NCBI GenBank assembly: GCA_017886875.1
Contig: JAGHIZ010000025.1
Coordinates: 1 to 55,427 of the forward strand
Origin: Butyricicoccus sp.
Lineage (GTDB): Bacteria; Bacillota; Clostridia; Oscillospirales; Butyricicoccaceae
Direction: 5' to 3'
Length of the DNA stretch: 55,427 bases
This document shows positions 17,020-25,078 of this stretch, piece after piece. The position numbers and the translations under genes were made by a program. Positions within the stretch are counted from its first letter, which is position 1. Every line of letters starts with the position of its first letter. The notes beneath the pieces were generated by a model. It ran no database searches. It was not told where the DNA came from and saw only the letters and a program-made list of their open reading frames with translations.

Positions 17020-17964
17020 ATGATTGAATGTTACAAGACTATAAACGGCAGAGTTCTGCCAATTCCAACTATGGAGTCAGGTTGCTGGATAAATATTGTT
17101 CACCCAACATCAGAGGAGCTTGAAAGGGTTGTAAAATGGACAGGTGTAGAACATGATTTTATTTATGCACCGCTTGACCCAGAAGAAAGTTCTCGTGTGG
17201 AAATCGAAGAAGACCAAGTGATGATGATTGTCGATATTCCAACAATAGAGAAAGAAAAAGAAAGTGAGGAAGGTTCACAGATTTTCGGTACACTGCCTAT
17301 GGGTATTATAATTTTACCTGAAGTTGTTGTCACCGTTTGTCTACAAGATACTGTCGTTTTAAGGTCTATTGCTGAGGGTGCAGTTAAGGATATACATACT
17401 GCCCTTAAAACTCGTTTTGTATTTCAGATTTTATTGCGTGTTGCTGGTAGATTTCTTAAAAATCTAAGACTTATAGAGCGAGATTTTACAAAAATAGAGC
17501 GTAGATTATACGACTCACTTAAAAATGAGGAATTAATTCAACTACTTGGTTTATCTAAATCTCTGGTTTACTTCTCGGCTTCTCTTAAAGGTAATGAAGT
17601 TACTATGGAAAAAGTGCTTCGTGGTCGAGTGCTTAAACTCTATGAAGATGATAGAGATATACTTGAAGATGCACTGATTGAAATTCGTCAGGCAATAGAA
17701 ATGTCAAATATTTATTCAAGCATTTTAGCGGGTACTATGGACGCTTATGCCTCTGTAGTATCAAATAACCTAAATATTATAATGAAGGTGCTAACCGTTA
17801 TAACCATTATTATGACCATACCTAATATTATTTTTGGTTTCTATGGCATGAATATTGATGGTAATGGTTTACCACTTGCCGCATTTTGGTGGTTACCTGT
17901 GCTTATGGCGGCAGTTGGTATGACTGGTGCTTGGCTATATCTAAAAAAGAATAATCTAAACTAA
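17020..17964 (+). CDS. corA: CorA-family magnesium/divalent cation transporter
   Basis: CorA-type channels import Mg2+ (sometimes Co2+ or Ni2+) across the membrane. The 314-residue protein has a long acidic cytoplasmic domain, an extended helix, and two C-terminal membrane segments. The diagnostic GMN motif is in FGFYGMNIDGNG at about residue 280, where the selectivity loop lies. The ribosome site GGCGGAAAG lies in a leader hairpin, suggesting translation control by a ligand or ion. It converges on the cbi operon. Confidence 0.93.
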   Translation: MIECYKTINGRVLPIPTMESGCWINIVHPTSEELERVVKWTGVEHDFIYAPLDPEESSRVEIEEDQVMMIVDIPTIEKEKESEEGSQIFGTLPMGIIILPEVVVTVCLQDTVVLRSIAEGAVKDIHTALKTRFVFQILLRVAGRFLKNLRLIERDFTKIERRLYDSLKNEELIQLLGLSKSLVYFSASLKGNEVTMEKVLRGRVLKLYEDDRDILEDALIEIRQAIEMSNIYSSILAGTMDAYASVVSNNLNIIMKVLTVITIIMTIPNIIFGFYGMNIDGNGLPLAAFWWLPVLMAAVGMTGAWLYLKKNNLN

Positions 17965-17968
17965 AAGC

Positions 17969-18001
17969 AAAAGCGAGGTTAATTATTTTAACCTCGCTTT
18001 T
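17969..18001. terminator. Bidirectional terminator between corA and cbiO
   Basis: A 14-pair perfect stem (17969-17982 with 17988-18001) with a five-base loop works for both strands. The last codons and stop of cbiO lie inside the stem, so coding sequence doubles as terminator. Confidence 0.85.
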
Positions 18002-18810
18002 ATATATGTTTCTAGCTCTTTTAAATTTTTAGGATAGTTAATTTTATTATCATTTATGCTTTCAAAAAGCTTAATAACAGTTGGTTTTTCAAGATTTGTT
18101 TTATCAAGCACAGTATTATTTGTAAAAATATCTATTGGTTTAGCTTGCATAATAACTTCACCATTATCAAATAGAATTATCTCATCAGCCCATTCATAAG
18201 CATAATCTACATCATGAGTTGACATAATAACAGTTAGACCATTTTCGGTCAGTTTATCTATAATTTCACGCACTATTTTTATATGTTTAGGGTCAAGTGC
18301 AGCAGCAGGTTCATCAAATATAATAATTTCTGGTGACATAACAAGTATATCTGCTATTGCAACTTGTTTTTTTTGCCCGCCACTAAGTGCATGTGTAGGC
18401 TTTTCACAAAAACTTTGTATATTAAGTGTTTTTATAATATTATCGACTTTTAAACGGGTTTCTTCTTCTGAAAAGCCCAAGTTTAACAAACCAAAAGAGA
18501 TTTCTTCATAGACACTTGCACAAAAAAGCTGATTATCTGGCTCTTGAAATACAATTCCAATTTTACTTCTTAAATTTAAAAGATTTTTTTTATCATATTT
18601 AATCTTTTCATTATGAAAAAATAAATCTCCCTTGCATGGATTTAGAATACCTGCACAGCATAGAAAAAAAGTTGATTTTCCGCTGCCATTTGCACCCATT
18701 AAAGCGATTTTCTGACCTTGTTTTATGCTTAAATTCACATTTTTTAATGCATAATTATCATTGTCACTATATGAGAAATATAAGTTTTTACATTCTAAAA
18801 TTGTATTCAT
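17983..18810 (-). CDS. cbiO: Cobalt ECF transporter ATP-binding protein
   Basis: CbiO hydrolyses ATP to drive cobalt uptake by the CbiMNQO importer. The 275 residues show Walker A GANGSGKST at about 39-47, the Q-loop FQEPDNQLF typical of ECF ATPases, the signature ALSGGQKKQ, Walker B IIIFDEPAAALDP and the switch histidine in MSTHD. Its ATG overlaps the cbiQ stop in an ATGA arrangement. It is the last gene of the cobalamin-riboswitch operon. Confidence 0.94.
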   Translation of the reverse strand: MNTILECKNLYFSYSDNDNYALKNVNLSIKQGQKIALMGANGSGKSTFFLCCAGILNPCKGDLFFHNEKIKYDKKNLLNLRSKIGIVFQEPDNQLFCASVYEEISFGLLNLGFSEEETRLKVDNIIKTLNIQSFCEKPTHALSGGQKKQVAIADILVMSPEIIIFDEPAAALDPKHIKIVREIIDKLTENGLTVIMSTHDVDYAYEWADEIILFDNGEVIMQAKPIDIFTNNTVLDKTNLEKPTVIKLFESINDNKINYPKNLKELETYIKARLK

Positions 18811-19544
18811 AGGAAAAATTTACTCCAAATACTAAATATCAAAAGAAATCCATCAAATAAAGCAATCATAATTATATGTTTTACTTTTGGTTTTGCTTTT
18901 TTGCTTGATAAAACATTTATTGTGTCATCATAACATCTAGCCTGCATTGCAATATAAACATTTTGAGAGCGTTTTATGGCTTTTAACATAAGGCTTGAAC
19001 CAAGCATGCCAAATGATTTAAGCGAGGTTTTATAATTTATATTGCCAAGACGTGCTTTTTGTGAAATAGAAATAGCATAAGCAGTATCAAGCAAAATAAA
19101 AATAAAACGATAAATTAAGAGCATAAGCTCTAATATAATTTTAGGGCAGTGGAGTTTTTTTAAGACAGATAAAATATCCATTATAGTAGTGGTAAAAGCT
19201 AAAAAATATAAACATGATACAGCTGAAAGCGATGTTAAAATTAAATTTAACGCATAGAATACAACGTTTTTATTTATAGTTATATAAAACGGTTTAAAAT
19301 CAAAAATAATTGCTATTGTGCTTAAAAATAAAAATGCAAAAGGAATAGATAAAAATTTTAGATAACGGAAAACAGGGACTCCGCTTTTTATAGTAAGAAC
19401 CCCTGTTACCACTAAAACTATAAGAGCTATTACAGCCGAACGACTAATCACACAAATTAAAAGTGTGATGACTGCAAAAGCAAATTTTACTTCAGCATTT
19501 TCATATCTAAGCTTTGAATTATAACTAAGCTTATCAATAATCAT
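18807..19544 (-). CDS. cbiQ: Cobalt ECF transporter transmembrane protein
   Basis: CbiQ is the energy-coupling membrane subunit that links CbiO to the CbiM/CbiN substrate unit. The 245 residues have about five hydrophobic segments and a long cytoplasmic loop near the C-terminus with AMQARCYDDT, corresponding to the conserved Ala-Arg-Gly-type coupling motif of T components. It starts three bases after cbiN. No strong ribosome site is seen, so it is likely coupled to cbiN translation. Confidence 0.9.
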   Translation of the reverse strand: MIIDKLSYNSKLRYENAEVKFAFAVITLLICVISRSAVIALIVLVVTGVLTIKSGVPVFRYLKFLSIPFAFLFLSTIAIIFDFKPFYITINKNVVFYALNLILTSLSAVSCLYFLAFTTTIMDILSVLKKLHCPKIILELMLLIYRFIFILLDTAYAISISQKARLGNINYKTSLKSFGMLGSSLMLKAIKRSQNVYIAMQARCYDDTINVLSSKKAKPKVKHIIMIALFDGFLLIFSIWSKFFL

Positions 19545-19547
19545 AAT

Positions 19548-19841
19548 TTATTTAGTCCATTTTTTACGCTCAACTAAACGTCCCATAATAAAGGCAATTA
19601 TTCCAACGCCTATACCTGTTTGCACGCAGAAAAATAGGCTTTCAACCTCGCCTGGAAGTTCTCTACCTAGAATTTTTTCTAAAATAGGTGTTTCCCATGG
19701 CGTATATTCTGAATTTACTTCTTCTACCACTGTGCTAGCGGCATCATCTGCACCGCCAAACTCAGCATTTTTTAACACAAAAAGCGGCACAAGTGCAATA
19801 AGAATAATGGCGATTATAGCCGCAATAATTTTCTTTTTCAT
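19548..19841 (-). CDS. cbiN: Cobalt transport protein CbiN
   Basis: A 97-residue protein with two membrane segments (about 4-22 and 68-88) separated by an extracytoplasmic loop. The loop carries the family pattern with YTPWETPILE and GEVESLFFCVQTGIGVGII. CbiN helps load cobalt into CbiM. It overlaps the cbiM stop by four bases (ATGA) and has an AAAGGAGG site. Presence of CbiN points to cobalt rather than nickel transport. Confidence 0.9.
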   Translation of the reverse strand: MKKKIIAAIIAIILIALVPLFVLKNAEFGGADDAASTVVEEVNSEYTPWETPILEKILGRELPGEVESLFFCVQTGIGVGIIAFIMGRLVERKKWTK

Positions 19842-20581
19842 TTTGCCTCCTTTAAATAACCTATGTCCTTTAGCTCTGGTGCAGCATAATTTTCAAGACC
19901 AACTATTATAATAACAGTTATTATGCCCTCAATAATTGCAAGTGGTACTTGAGTAGGTGCAAATATTACTAAAAACTTGCCAGATGCATTTAAAAAGCTT
20001 GTATCTGCATGATGTGCAAGTGCAAGCTGTAAAGCAGTTATGCAGTATGTAAATAAATCACCTAAACAAGCGGCAATAAAAACAGATGCTTTTTTATTTA
20101 CATTTAACTTGCTTAAAAGTTTATAAATTCCATAACATACAAAAGGTCCTGCAATAGCCATAGAAAATGTGTTTGCACCAAGGGTTGTTAAACCACCATG
20201 TGCAAGTAAGATTGCTTGGAATAAAAGCACTATAAGCCCTAAAATAGATACAGAAGATGCACCGAATAAAATAGCACCCAAACCAGTGCCAGTCATATGC
20301 GAGCAGCTACCTGTAACTGATGGTATTTTAAGAGAGGATATTACAAAGATAAATGCACCAGACATAGCAAGTAAAGTTATTAAATTTCTGTGTGCATTTA
20401 GCTTTTCTTTTATGGATTTAAGCCCATAAAAGAGAAATGGAATACATAAAATTCCCCATGCTATGCAGTAACCGGCAGGAAGATAACCCTCCATAATATG
20501 CATAGCTCCAGCTGTTGGTGTAATGCTTAGAAAAACAGCAAATACGCATATAATTCTAAACATTAGATTTTTTTTGCTCAT
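19838..20581 (-). CDS. cbiM: Cobalt ECF transporter substrate-binding membrane protein
   Basis: CbiM binds cobalt and determines specificity. I start it at the ATG beginning at 20581 (MSKKNLMFRII), eight bases after GGAG; longer in-frame forms reach 20617 but run through the terminator's T tract. The 247-residue form has an N-terminal signal-like helix, then MHIMEGYLPAGYC: the mature N-terminal Met-His motif that chelates the metal. Several membrane helices follow. It is the first gene of cbiMNQO, under a cobalamin riboswitch. Confidence 0.93.
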   Translation of the reverse strand: MSKKNLMFRIICVFAVFLSITPTAGAMHIMEGYLPAGYCIAWGILCIPFLFYGLKSIKEKLNAHRNLITLLAMSGAFIFVISSLKIPSVTGSCSHMTGTGLGAILFGASSVSILGLIVLLFQAILLAHGGLTTLGANTFSMAIAGPFVCYGIYKLLSKLNVNKKASVFIAACLGDLFTYCITALQLALAHHADTSFLNASGKFLVIFAPTQVPLAIIEGIITVIIIVGLENYAAPELKDIGYLKEAK

Positions 20582-20614
20582 TTTCATTACTCCTTTCTTT
20601 TTATGCTGAAAAAG

Positions 20615-20642
20615 CAAAAAAGCCTGTTAGTTTTAACAGACT
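20615..20642 (-). terminator. Riboswitch terminator upstream of cbiM
   Basis: On the minus strand a nine-pair stem (20642-20634 with 20629-20621), with one G-U pair and a four-base loop, is followed by six T. It sits between the cobalamin aptamer and cbiM and is the likely off-state platform. Confidence 0.85.
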
Positions 20643-20689
20643 GATAGGAGAACAAGAGGGCATTAGAATTGAAATTTACAGCCAACCTG

Positions 20690-20902
20690 TTCTTACATAT
20701 GGCTATCGTTCGTGACCATATGTAAATCGCATATACAAGGCAGGTCTTCTGACTTAGGTATCATCACTATACTTTGCCTTCCCAGTTTCCCAGTGACATA
20801 ATTAAAGCATAATTACTCCATTACAGCGGCGTGACCGTGTGAGATTTGCACTCAACTTTCCTATTCTCTTGCAAAAGCAAGCACCATTGTATATTCAATT
20901 CT
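20690..20902 (-). ncRNA. Cobalamin riboswitch controlling cbiMNQO
   Basis: Read on the minus strand, the conserved blocks appear in order: GAATAGGAAAG with GTGCAAATCTC, then CACGCCGCTGTAA, then ACTGGGAAGGC-like sequence, and finally the B12 box AAGTCAGAAGACCTGCC (20755-20739). A hairpin TACATATGG/CCATATGTA with a 13-base loop (20724-20694) follows and could supply the kissing-loop partner. A terminator lies between it and cbiM. Known behaviour: adenosylcobalamin or methylcobalamin binding reduces expression. Confidence 0.93.
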
Positions 20903-20908
20903 ATGAAT

Positions 20909-20937
20909 ATAATATAGATATAAGTATAATTTGTCAA
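20909..20937 (-). promoter_or_regulatory. Promoter of the cbi operon
   Basis: On the minus strand, TTGACA (20937-20932) and TATTAT (20914-20909) are 17 bases apart, placing the transcript start just before the cobalamin aptamer. Confidence 0.85.
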
Positions 20938-20941
20938 CAAT

Positions 20942-20968
20942 AAAAAAACTGGATATAAAAATATCCAG
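20942..20968 (-). terminator. Terminator of the DHHW gene
   Basis: Eight-pair perfect stem CTGGATAT/ATATCCAG (20949-20956 and 20961-20968) with a four-base loop and, on the minus strand, seven T residues. Confidence 0.85.
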
Positions 20969-20975
20969 CTAAAAA

Positions 20976-22091
20976 TTATTTGCATATCATTGTTAAATTG
21001 GTGTCGGTTAAAAAGTTTTTAAGTGAAAACAGCATAACCACATGGTCTATATTTTGGCTGTTTACATAAGAGCTTAATGGCTGCTTAAAATATCTTGCAT
21101 CAAATAAATGAATTTCTGAAAAATATGGCATTAGAAACGGTACTAAACTATCAGCATAAGAGTCTCTAACAAGCAGTAATTTTCCGCCTTCATTGCCTGT
21201 TCTTAAAATCGCAAGCGGTTGATTACCACCTAAAAACATTGAATATTTATCTTTTTTATCTAAATATGAAAAATCATAAAGCGTGCCTTGTTCTGGTGAG
21301 CCATTTCTCCATGACTCAACCTCTGTGTTTCCTTGCTCAACATAAATATCAATACTATCAGGCGTTACAGAACGTACACCAGATGAGGAATATAAAGTGC
21401 CGTTAAAATCCTCTGTAACTGTTTGAATATTAAAATTTTCAAGCGGTGCAATTTCATAACCCATAGAATTTAAAAGTGCTTTAGCTCCATAATATGCACC
21501 AAGACTTGTCCAGTGATGGTCGGTTCTATAATATATATATTCATCTTTGTGTTCATACATTATAGCACTCATATTTATCATATCTACATCATTGTTTAAA
21601 TTTTGTGATATAGAAGATAATAATTTTTGCTGATTTGCAGTAGGTGCACCAGTTGGCAAAGTGTCTTTATATACATCTGTTGCGGTTGGCACAAGAGCAA
21701 GTGATAAAGGAATATTTAGTGCATTTGCTGCATTATTTACAGCGGTTATATTAGTGTTAAATTGCTCGGTTGGCTCGTCCATGCGTTCAAGCAATCTATA
21801 ATCAGCTAAATAGCAGCCATTAAATTCTTTTTTGCCGATAAGTGCATCTGTGCTGCTTTTTAGCGTTACACAGCTATCACGCAATATAAACTGGTCAGAT
21901 AGATATTCTTCAGTTTCATCATCAAGATTTCCACTAAAGAAATTTTCGAGAGTAAAGGCAGGTTTTTGAGCAAGTGTTCTGTTTTCAATTTCGGAAAATT
22001 CTTTGTCTGGTATAAGGAGTGTACTTGCAAGCCCAAAAACCATTATGCCACCAAATAAAATAACATTGATTTTATCATTTAGTTTGCTCAT
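20976..22091 (-). CDS. DHHW-family protein (AlgX/AlgJ-like, surface polymer O-acetylation)
   Basis: A 371-residue secreted or membrane-anchored protein. An N-terminal hydrophobic segment lies at about 9-27, then the family pattern FSEIENRTLAQKPAF, and the eponymous motif TDHHWTSLGAYYGAK at about 187-201. The SGNH-like serine region LLLVRDSYADSLVPFL is near residue 310. It follows the MBOAT gene by 15 bases behind AGGAGG. Family knowledge: such proteins work with MBOAT acyltransferases to move acyl groups to extracellular polymers. Which polymer is acylated here is unknown. Confidence 0.85.
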   Translation of the reverse strand: MSKLNDKINVILFGGIMVFGLASTLLIPDKEFSEIENRTLAQKPAFTLENFFSGNLDDETEEYLSDQFILRDSCVTLKSSTDALIGKKEFNGCYLADYRLLERMDEPTEQFNTNITAVNNAANALNIPLSLALVPTATDVYKDTLPTGAPTANQQKLLSSISQNLNNDVDMINMSAIMYEHKDEYIYYRTDHHWTSLGAYYGAKALLNSMGYEIAPLENFNIQTVTEDFNGTLYSSSGVRSVTPDSIDIYVEQGNTEVESWRNGSPEQGTLYDFSYLDKKDKYSMFLGGNQPLAILRTGNEGGKLLLVRDSYADSLVPFLMPYFSEIHLFDARYFKQPLSSYVNSQNIDHVVMLFSLKNFLTDTNLTMICK

Positions 22092-22106
22092 TTAAAAATT
22101 CACCTC

Positions 22107-23471
22107 CTAAAATCTAAAATATAAAAATGGATTATAACTATCTGATACTAAGAAAGAAATTGTCATAGCTATGCCGCAAACCATTAAAAATGTGCTTAAA
22201 CTATCTCTTGTTTTTTCAGGGAGTTTATAAAATAGCTTTTTAGGTAAAGGAGTGGCTGCAATAGCTAAGATAATAAAAGTAGGCAGATAGCTTGTTAAAT
22301 AATATTGAGTTGTAGCGTTGAAAAATGGTGCATTACCGAACATTTTTGAAAGATATTCTGTAAAATATTGAGGTGTTGCAAAAATTGCCATGGAAATAAT
22401 GACTAAAATAAGCGTATATATATGCTGAATAAAATCGGGCATTTTAGGCAGGAACTTCATAAATATTTGTTTTTCTAAAATCAAAAGTATACCAAAGTAT
22501 ATGCCCCAAACAAGAAAGTTCCAGTCAGCACCATGCCAAAAACCAGTAAGTGCCCAAACGACCATTATATTAAAATATTTTCTAAAACCGTTTACACGAT
22601 TACCGCCAAGCGGGATATAAACATATTCACGAAACCAACTTCCAAGTGTCATATGCCATCTACGCCAAAAATCAGTTATAGATTTTGCTATATATGGATA
22701 GTTAAAGTTTTGTGGAAAAGTAAACCCTAACATTCTACCTAAACCACAAGCCATATCACTATAACCCGCAAAATCAAAATAAATCTGGAATGAAAAGGCG
22801 ATTGCACCAAGCCAAGCACCTACGACAGATAAATCAGGATTTGTCTGCAAAACCTCCCAAAGCTTGCCTATGCTATTAGCTAGTAGCACTTTTTTACATA
22901 AACCAACAGTGAAAAGCTTTGCACCCTCGCTTACATCTTTTATTCTAGGTTTTACTCCTTCTGTAAGCTGGTCAGCAATATCTTTATAACGAACAATAGG
23001 ACCTGCGATAAGCTGAGGGAAAAGGGTTACAAACACACCGAATTTAACAAGATTTGTTTGCATTTGAGCCTCTCCTCTATAAACATCAATAGAATATGAC
23101 ATAGTTTGGAATGTATAAAAAGAGATGCCAAGAGGTAGAGGAACACCTAAAACGGGTAAACCAAACTGAGAAGCTAAAAAGTCCCAATATTTAAAGAAAA
23201 ATAACAGTGCTAAATTAAAAATTACCGATGATGCAACAAATTTTCGTGCAAGTTTATCATTATATCGGTATTTTTCAATTAAATACCCATGTATATAGTC
23301 AATCATTATAGATGCAAACATTATAATTATATATCTAGGCTCGCCCCAACCATAAAATATAAGGTTAGCTATTAAAAGCATAGGATTTCTAAGCCACAGT
23401 GGACATATAAAATATAATGCAAGCGTTATCGGCAGATAGGCAAATAAAAATGTCATGCTGCTAAAAACCAT
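22107..23471 (-). CDS. MBOAT-family membrane O-acyltransferase (AlgI/DltB/PatA-like)
   Basis: A 454-residue polytopic protein with about ten membrane segments. Family marks include PLGISFYTFQTMSYSIDVYRG, FPQLIAGPIVRY, the central NFNYPYIAKSITDFWRRWHMTLG, and the catalytic histidine in GFWHGADWNF at about residue 313. It passes acyl groups across the membrane for O-acetylation of a wall or capsule polymer. It is followed closely by the DHHW gene and preceded by a DUF4358 lipoprotein, a trio often seen in Clostridia. Confidence 0.92.
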   Translation of the reverse strand: MVFSSMTFLFAYLPITLALYFICPLWLRNPMLLIANLIFYGWGEPRYIIIMFASIMIDYIHGYLIEKYRYNDKLARKFVASSVIFNLALLFFFKYWDFLASQFGLPVLGVPLPLGISFYTFQTMSYSIDVYRGEAQMQTNLVKFGVFVTLFPQLIAGPIVRYKDIADQLTEGVKPRIKDVSEGAKLFTVGLCKKVLLANSIGKLWEVLQTNPDLSVVGAWLGAIAFSFQIYFDFAGYSDMACGLGRMLGFTFPQNFNYPYIAKSITDFWRRWHMTLGSWFREYVYIPLGGNRVNGFRKYFNIMVVWALTGFWHGADWNFLVWGIYFGILLILEKQIFMKFLPKMPDFIQHIYTLILVIISMAIFATPQYFTEYLSKMFGNAPFFNATTQYYLTSYLPTFIILAIAATPLPKKLFYKLPEKTRDSLSTFLMVCGIAMTISFLVSDSYNPFLYFRF

Positions 23472-23489
23472 ATGGATAAAACCCCCTAT

Positions 23490-23521
23490 AAAAAAACAGT
23501 GCGGACAGCAAGCCCGCCCTG
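23490..23521 (-). terminator. Terminator after the DUF4358 lipoprotein gene
   Basis: On the minus strand CAGGGCGG (23521-23514) pairs with CCGCACTG (23504-23497) with one mismatch, followed by a run of T. It may only partly reduce read-through into the MBOAT gene. Confidence 0.65.
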
Positions 23522-23531
23522 TAAATAAAAT

Positions 23532-24326
23532 TTACTTAGTCATAGAATTAAAAGCATCAACAGCACCAGATGCATTTTCACCAATTACAAATAATACATA
23601 ATTGCCATTAGCAACCAGTTTATAATTTTTAACCAGTTCATATTGCTCTGGAAGATATTGTTTCCACTGTGCATCAAGGTCTGCTTGACGTTTTAACATA
23701 CCGTTTTTAACTGTATCAACCTGACCATCAGCCGCTTTTACAACTAAATATTCAGTAGCCTTTACGCTCATCATTGGCATTTTGCCAACAAATTCAGTCA
23801 TACTTGATGAACCAATGCCATAATTTAAAGATACATCATCAGCGGTAAATGTCATAAAGTTACTATCAACACCCAAAGCCTTATCAATAGCAGCTGCAAT
23901 ATCGCTTACAGCTGGGGATTTAGCTGGTACTTCTGGAGTAGGAGTTGGCTGAGGTGCAGGGTTTGAAGGCTGCTCAGGTTTAGCTTGAGTATTGTTGTTG
24001 TTGTTAGCTGGAGGAGTAACAGGTGTTTCCTGAGGTTTGCTTTCTGGAGTTTGTGTGGTCGGCTGAGTTTGCTCAGGCTGTGCCACATCGGTTGGTTGAG
24101 TTGGAGTGTTAGCTATAATATTTTCATCAGTAGTAGTGGTAGAGCTTGTAGCACCCTCGCTTTTATCTGGTGTGCTTGAGGAAGAAGAAGCGTCACTCGA
24201 CACATCACCAGCAGATGAACTAACATTTGAATTTAAGTTTGAATTTTCTTTTTTCTCACTGCCACAAGCAGCTAAACCAGTTGTTAACATAGCGATAGCT
24301 AGTAAAAATGCGATTTTCTTTTTCAT
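23532..24326 (-). CDS. DUF4358-family lipoprotein
   Basis: A 264-residue lipoprotein. The signal peptide MKKKIAFLLAIAMLTTGLAAC ends in the lipobox LAAC, with Cys21 as the lipidated residue. A low-complexity linker rich in Ser, Thr, Pro, Gln and Asn spans about 25-140. The C-terminal domain of about 120 residues (AVSDIAAAIDKALGVD onwards) fits DUF4358. These lipoproteins occur beside MBOAT/DHHW genes, so it probably belongs to the same surface-acylation unit; its role is unknown. AAGGAG precedes the ATG. Confidence 0.85.
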   Translation of the reverse strand: MKKKIAFLLAIAMLTTGLAACGSEKKENSNLNSNVSSSAGDVSSDASSSSSTPDKSEGATSSTTTTDENIIANTPTQPTDVAQPEQTQPTTQTPESKPQETPVTPPANNNNNTQAKPEQPSNPAPQPTPTPEVPAKSPAVSDIAAAIDKALGVDSNFMTFTADDVSLNYGIGSSSMTEFVGKMPMMSVKATEYLVVKAADGQVDTVKNGMLKRQADLDAQWKQYLPEQYELVKNYKLVANGNYVLFVIGENASGAVDAFNSMTK

Positions 24327-24425
24327 AATATAACATCTCCTTGTTTTATAAGTAAAAGATATGGTTTTCCCTTGTTCTGTTTATATAGACGAGGGTAGTT
24401 TTATAAAGTTCCATAAAAATAAAAA

Positions 24426-24446
24426 TTCCCACATTAAATGTGGGAA
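24426..24446 (-). terminator. Terminator of the GerMN lipoprotein gene
   Basis: TTCCCACATT (24426-24435) pairs with AATGTGGGAA (24437-24446), with a tight loop. On the minus strand it is followed by TTTTTATTTTT. Confidence 0.75.
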
Positions 24447-24451
24447 AAATC

Positions 24452-24973
24452 TTATTCGCTTGTTAGGCTGATTTGAGAAGTAAAAGGTTTATCATAAATA
24501 TTATGTCCTGTTTCAAGTGGTTCACCATCAATGGTTAAAGTGATTGATGCAGGTTTAAAATAGTCCCAAATAGTGTTTATAAGGCTGCCAAGGACTATTG
24601 TTTCACCTGTTGAACCTGTATTTAAAATACCTTCAGCAAAAGCTTTGTTAAGGTCTAATGTAACAGCAGGTGCATCATCTTCTGATATAGACCATTGTTC
24701 TACTTCAGTACCAGCCGGTAAAGCTTTTTCGGTTACAAGTGCTTGAACAAGTTCGACTATTGGTTCATCATTTTTTTCTATTTGAACCTCTTTGCTAACT
24801 AAATTCTGTGCGGTTTCATCGTAAAGATAAATAGAAACTTTTTGGTATTCAGTTGCAGGCGTGGTTGTTTGTATGTCAACGGTTGAATTGTCAGGCTCAC
24901 CATTTTGTGGCATACAACCCGATGTAATTGTAAGTGTGCAGGCAATAAATAGAGCCATTGTTCTTTTTTTCAT
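24452..24973 (-). CDS. GerMN-domain lipoprotein
   Basis: A 173-residue lipoprotein with the signal peptide MKKRTMALFIACTLTITSGC, lipobox TSGC. After a Thr/Pro-rich spacer, a single GerMN domain runs from about 45 to 155 (VSIYLYDETAQNLVSKEVQIE to TLTIDGEPLETGHN). GerM is a sporulation and germination lipoprotein in Bacillus, but GerMN domains also occur in non-sporulation lipoproteins, so a spore role is not proven. GAGGTG precedes the ATG. It is transcribed separately from its neighbours. Confidence 0.85.
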   Translation of the reverse strand: MKKRTMALFIACTLTITSGCMPQNGEPDNSTVDIQTTTPATEYQKVSIYLYDETAQNLVSKEVQIEKNDEPIVELVQALVTEKALPAGTEVEQWSISEDDAPAVTLDLNKAFAEGILNTGSTGETIVLGSLINTIWDYFKPASITLTIDGEPLETGHNIYDKPFTSQISLTSE

Positions 24974-25078
24974 TTTTAATCACCTCATTAGTAAAAGCTC
25001 TTATTATCTATGATATTGTATCATGCAAAATTTAAAATTACACCTAAGTATATATTATTGTAACCTATATGCAATCAA

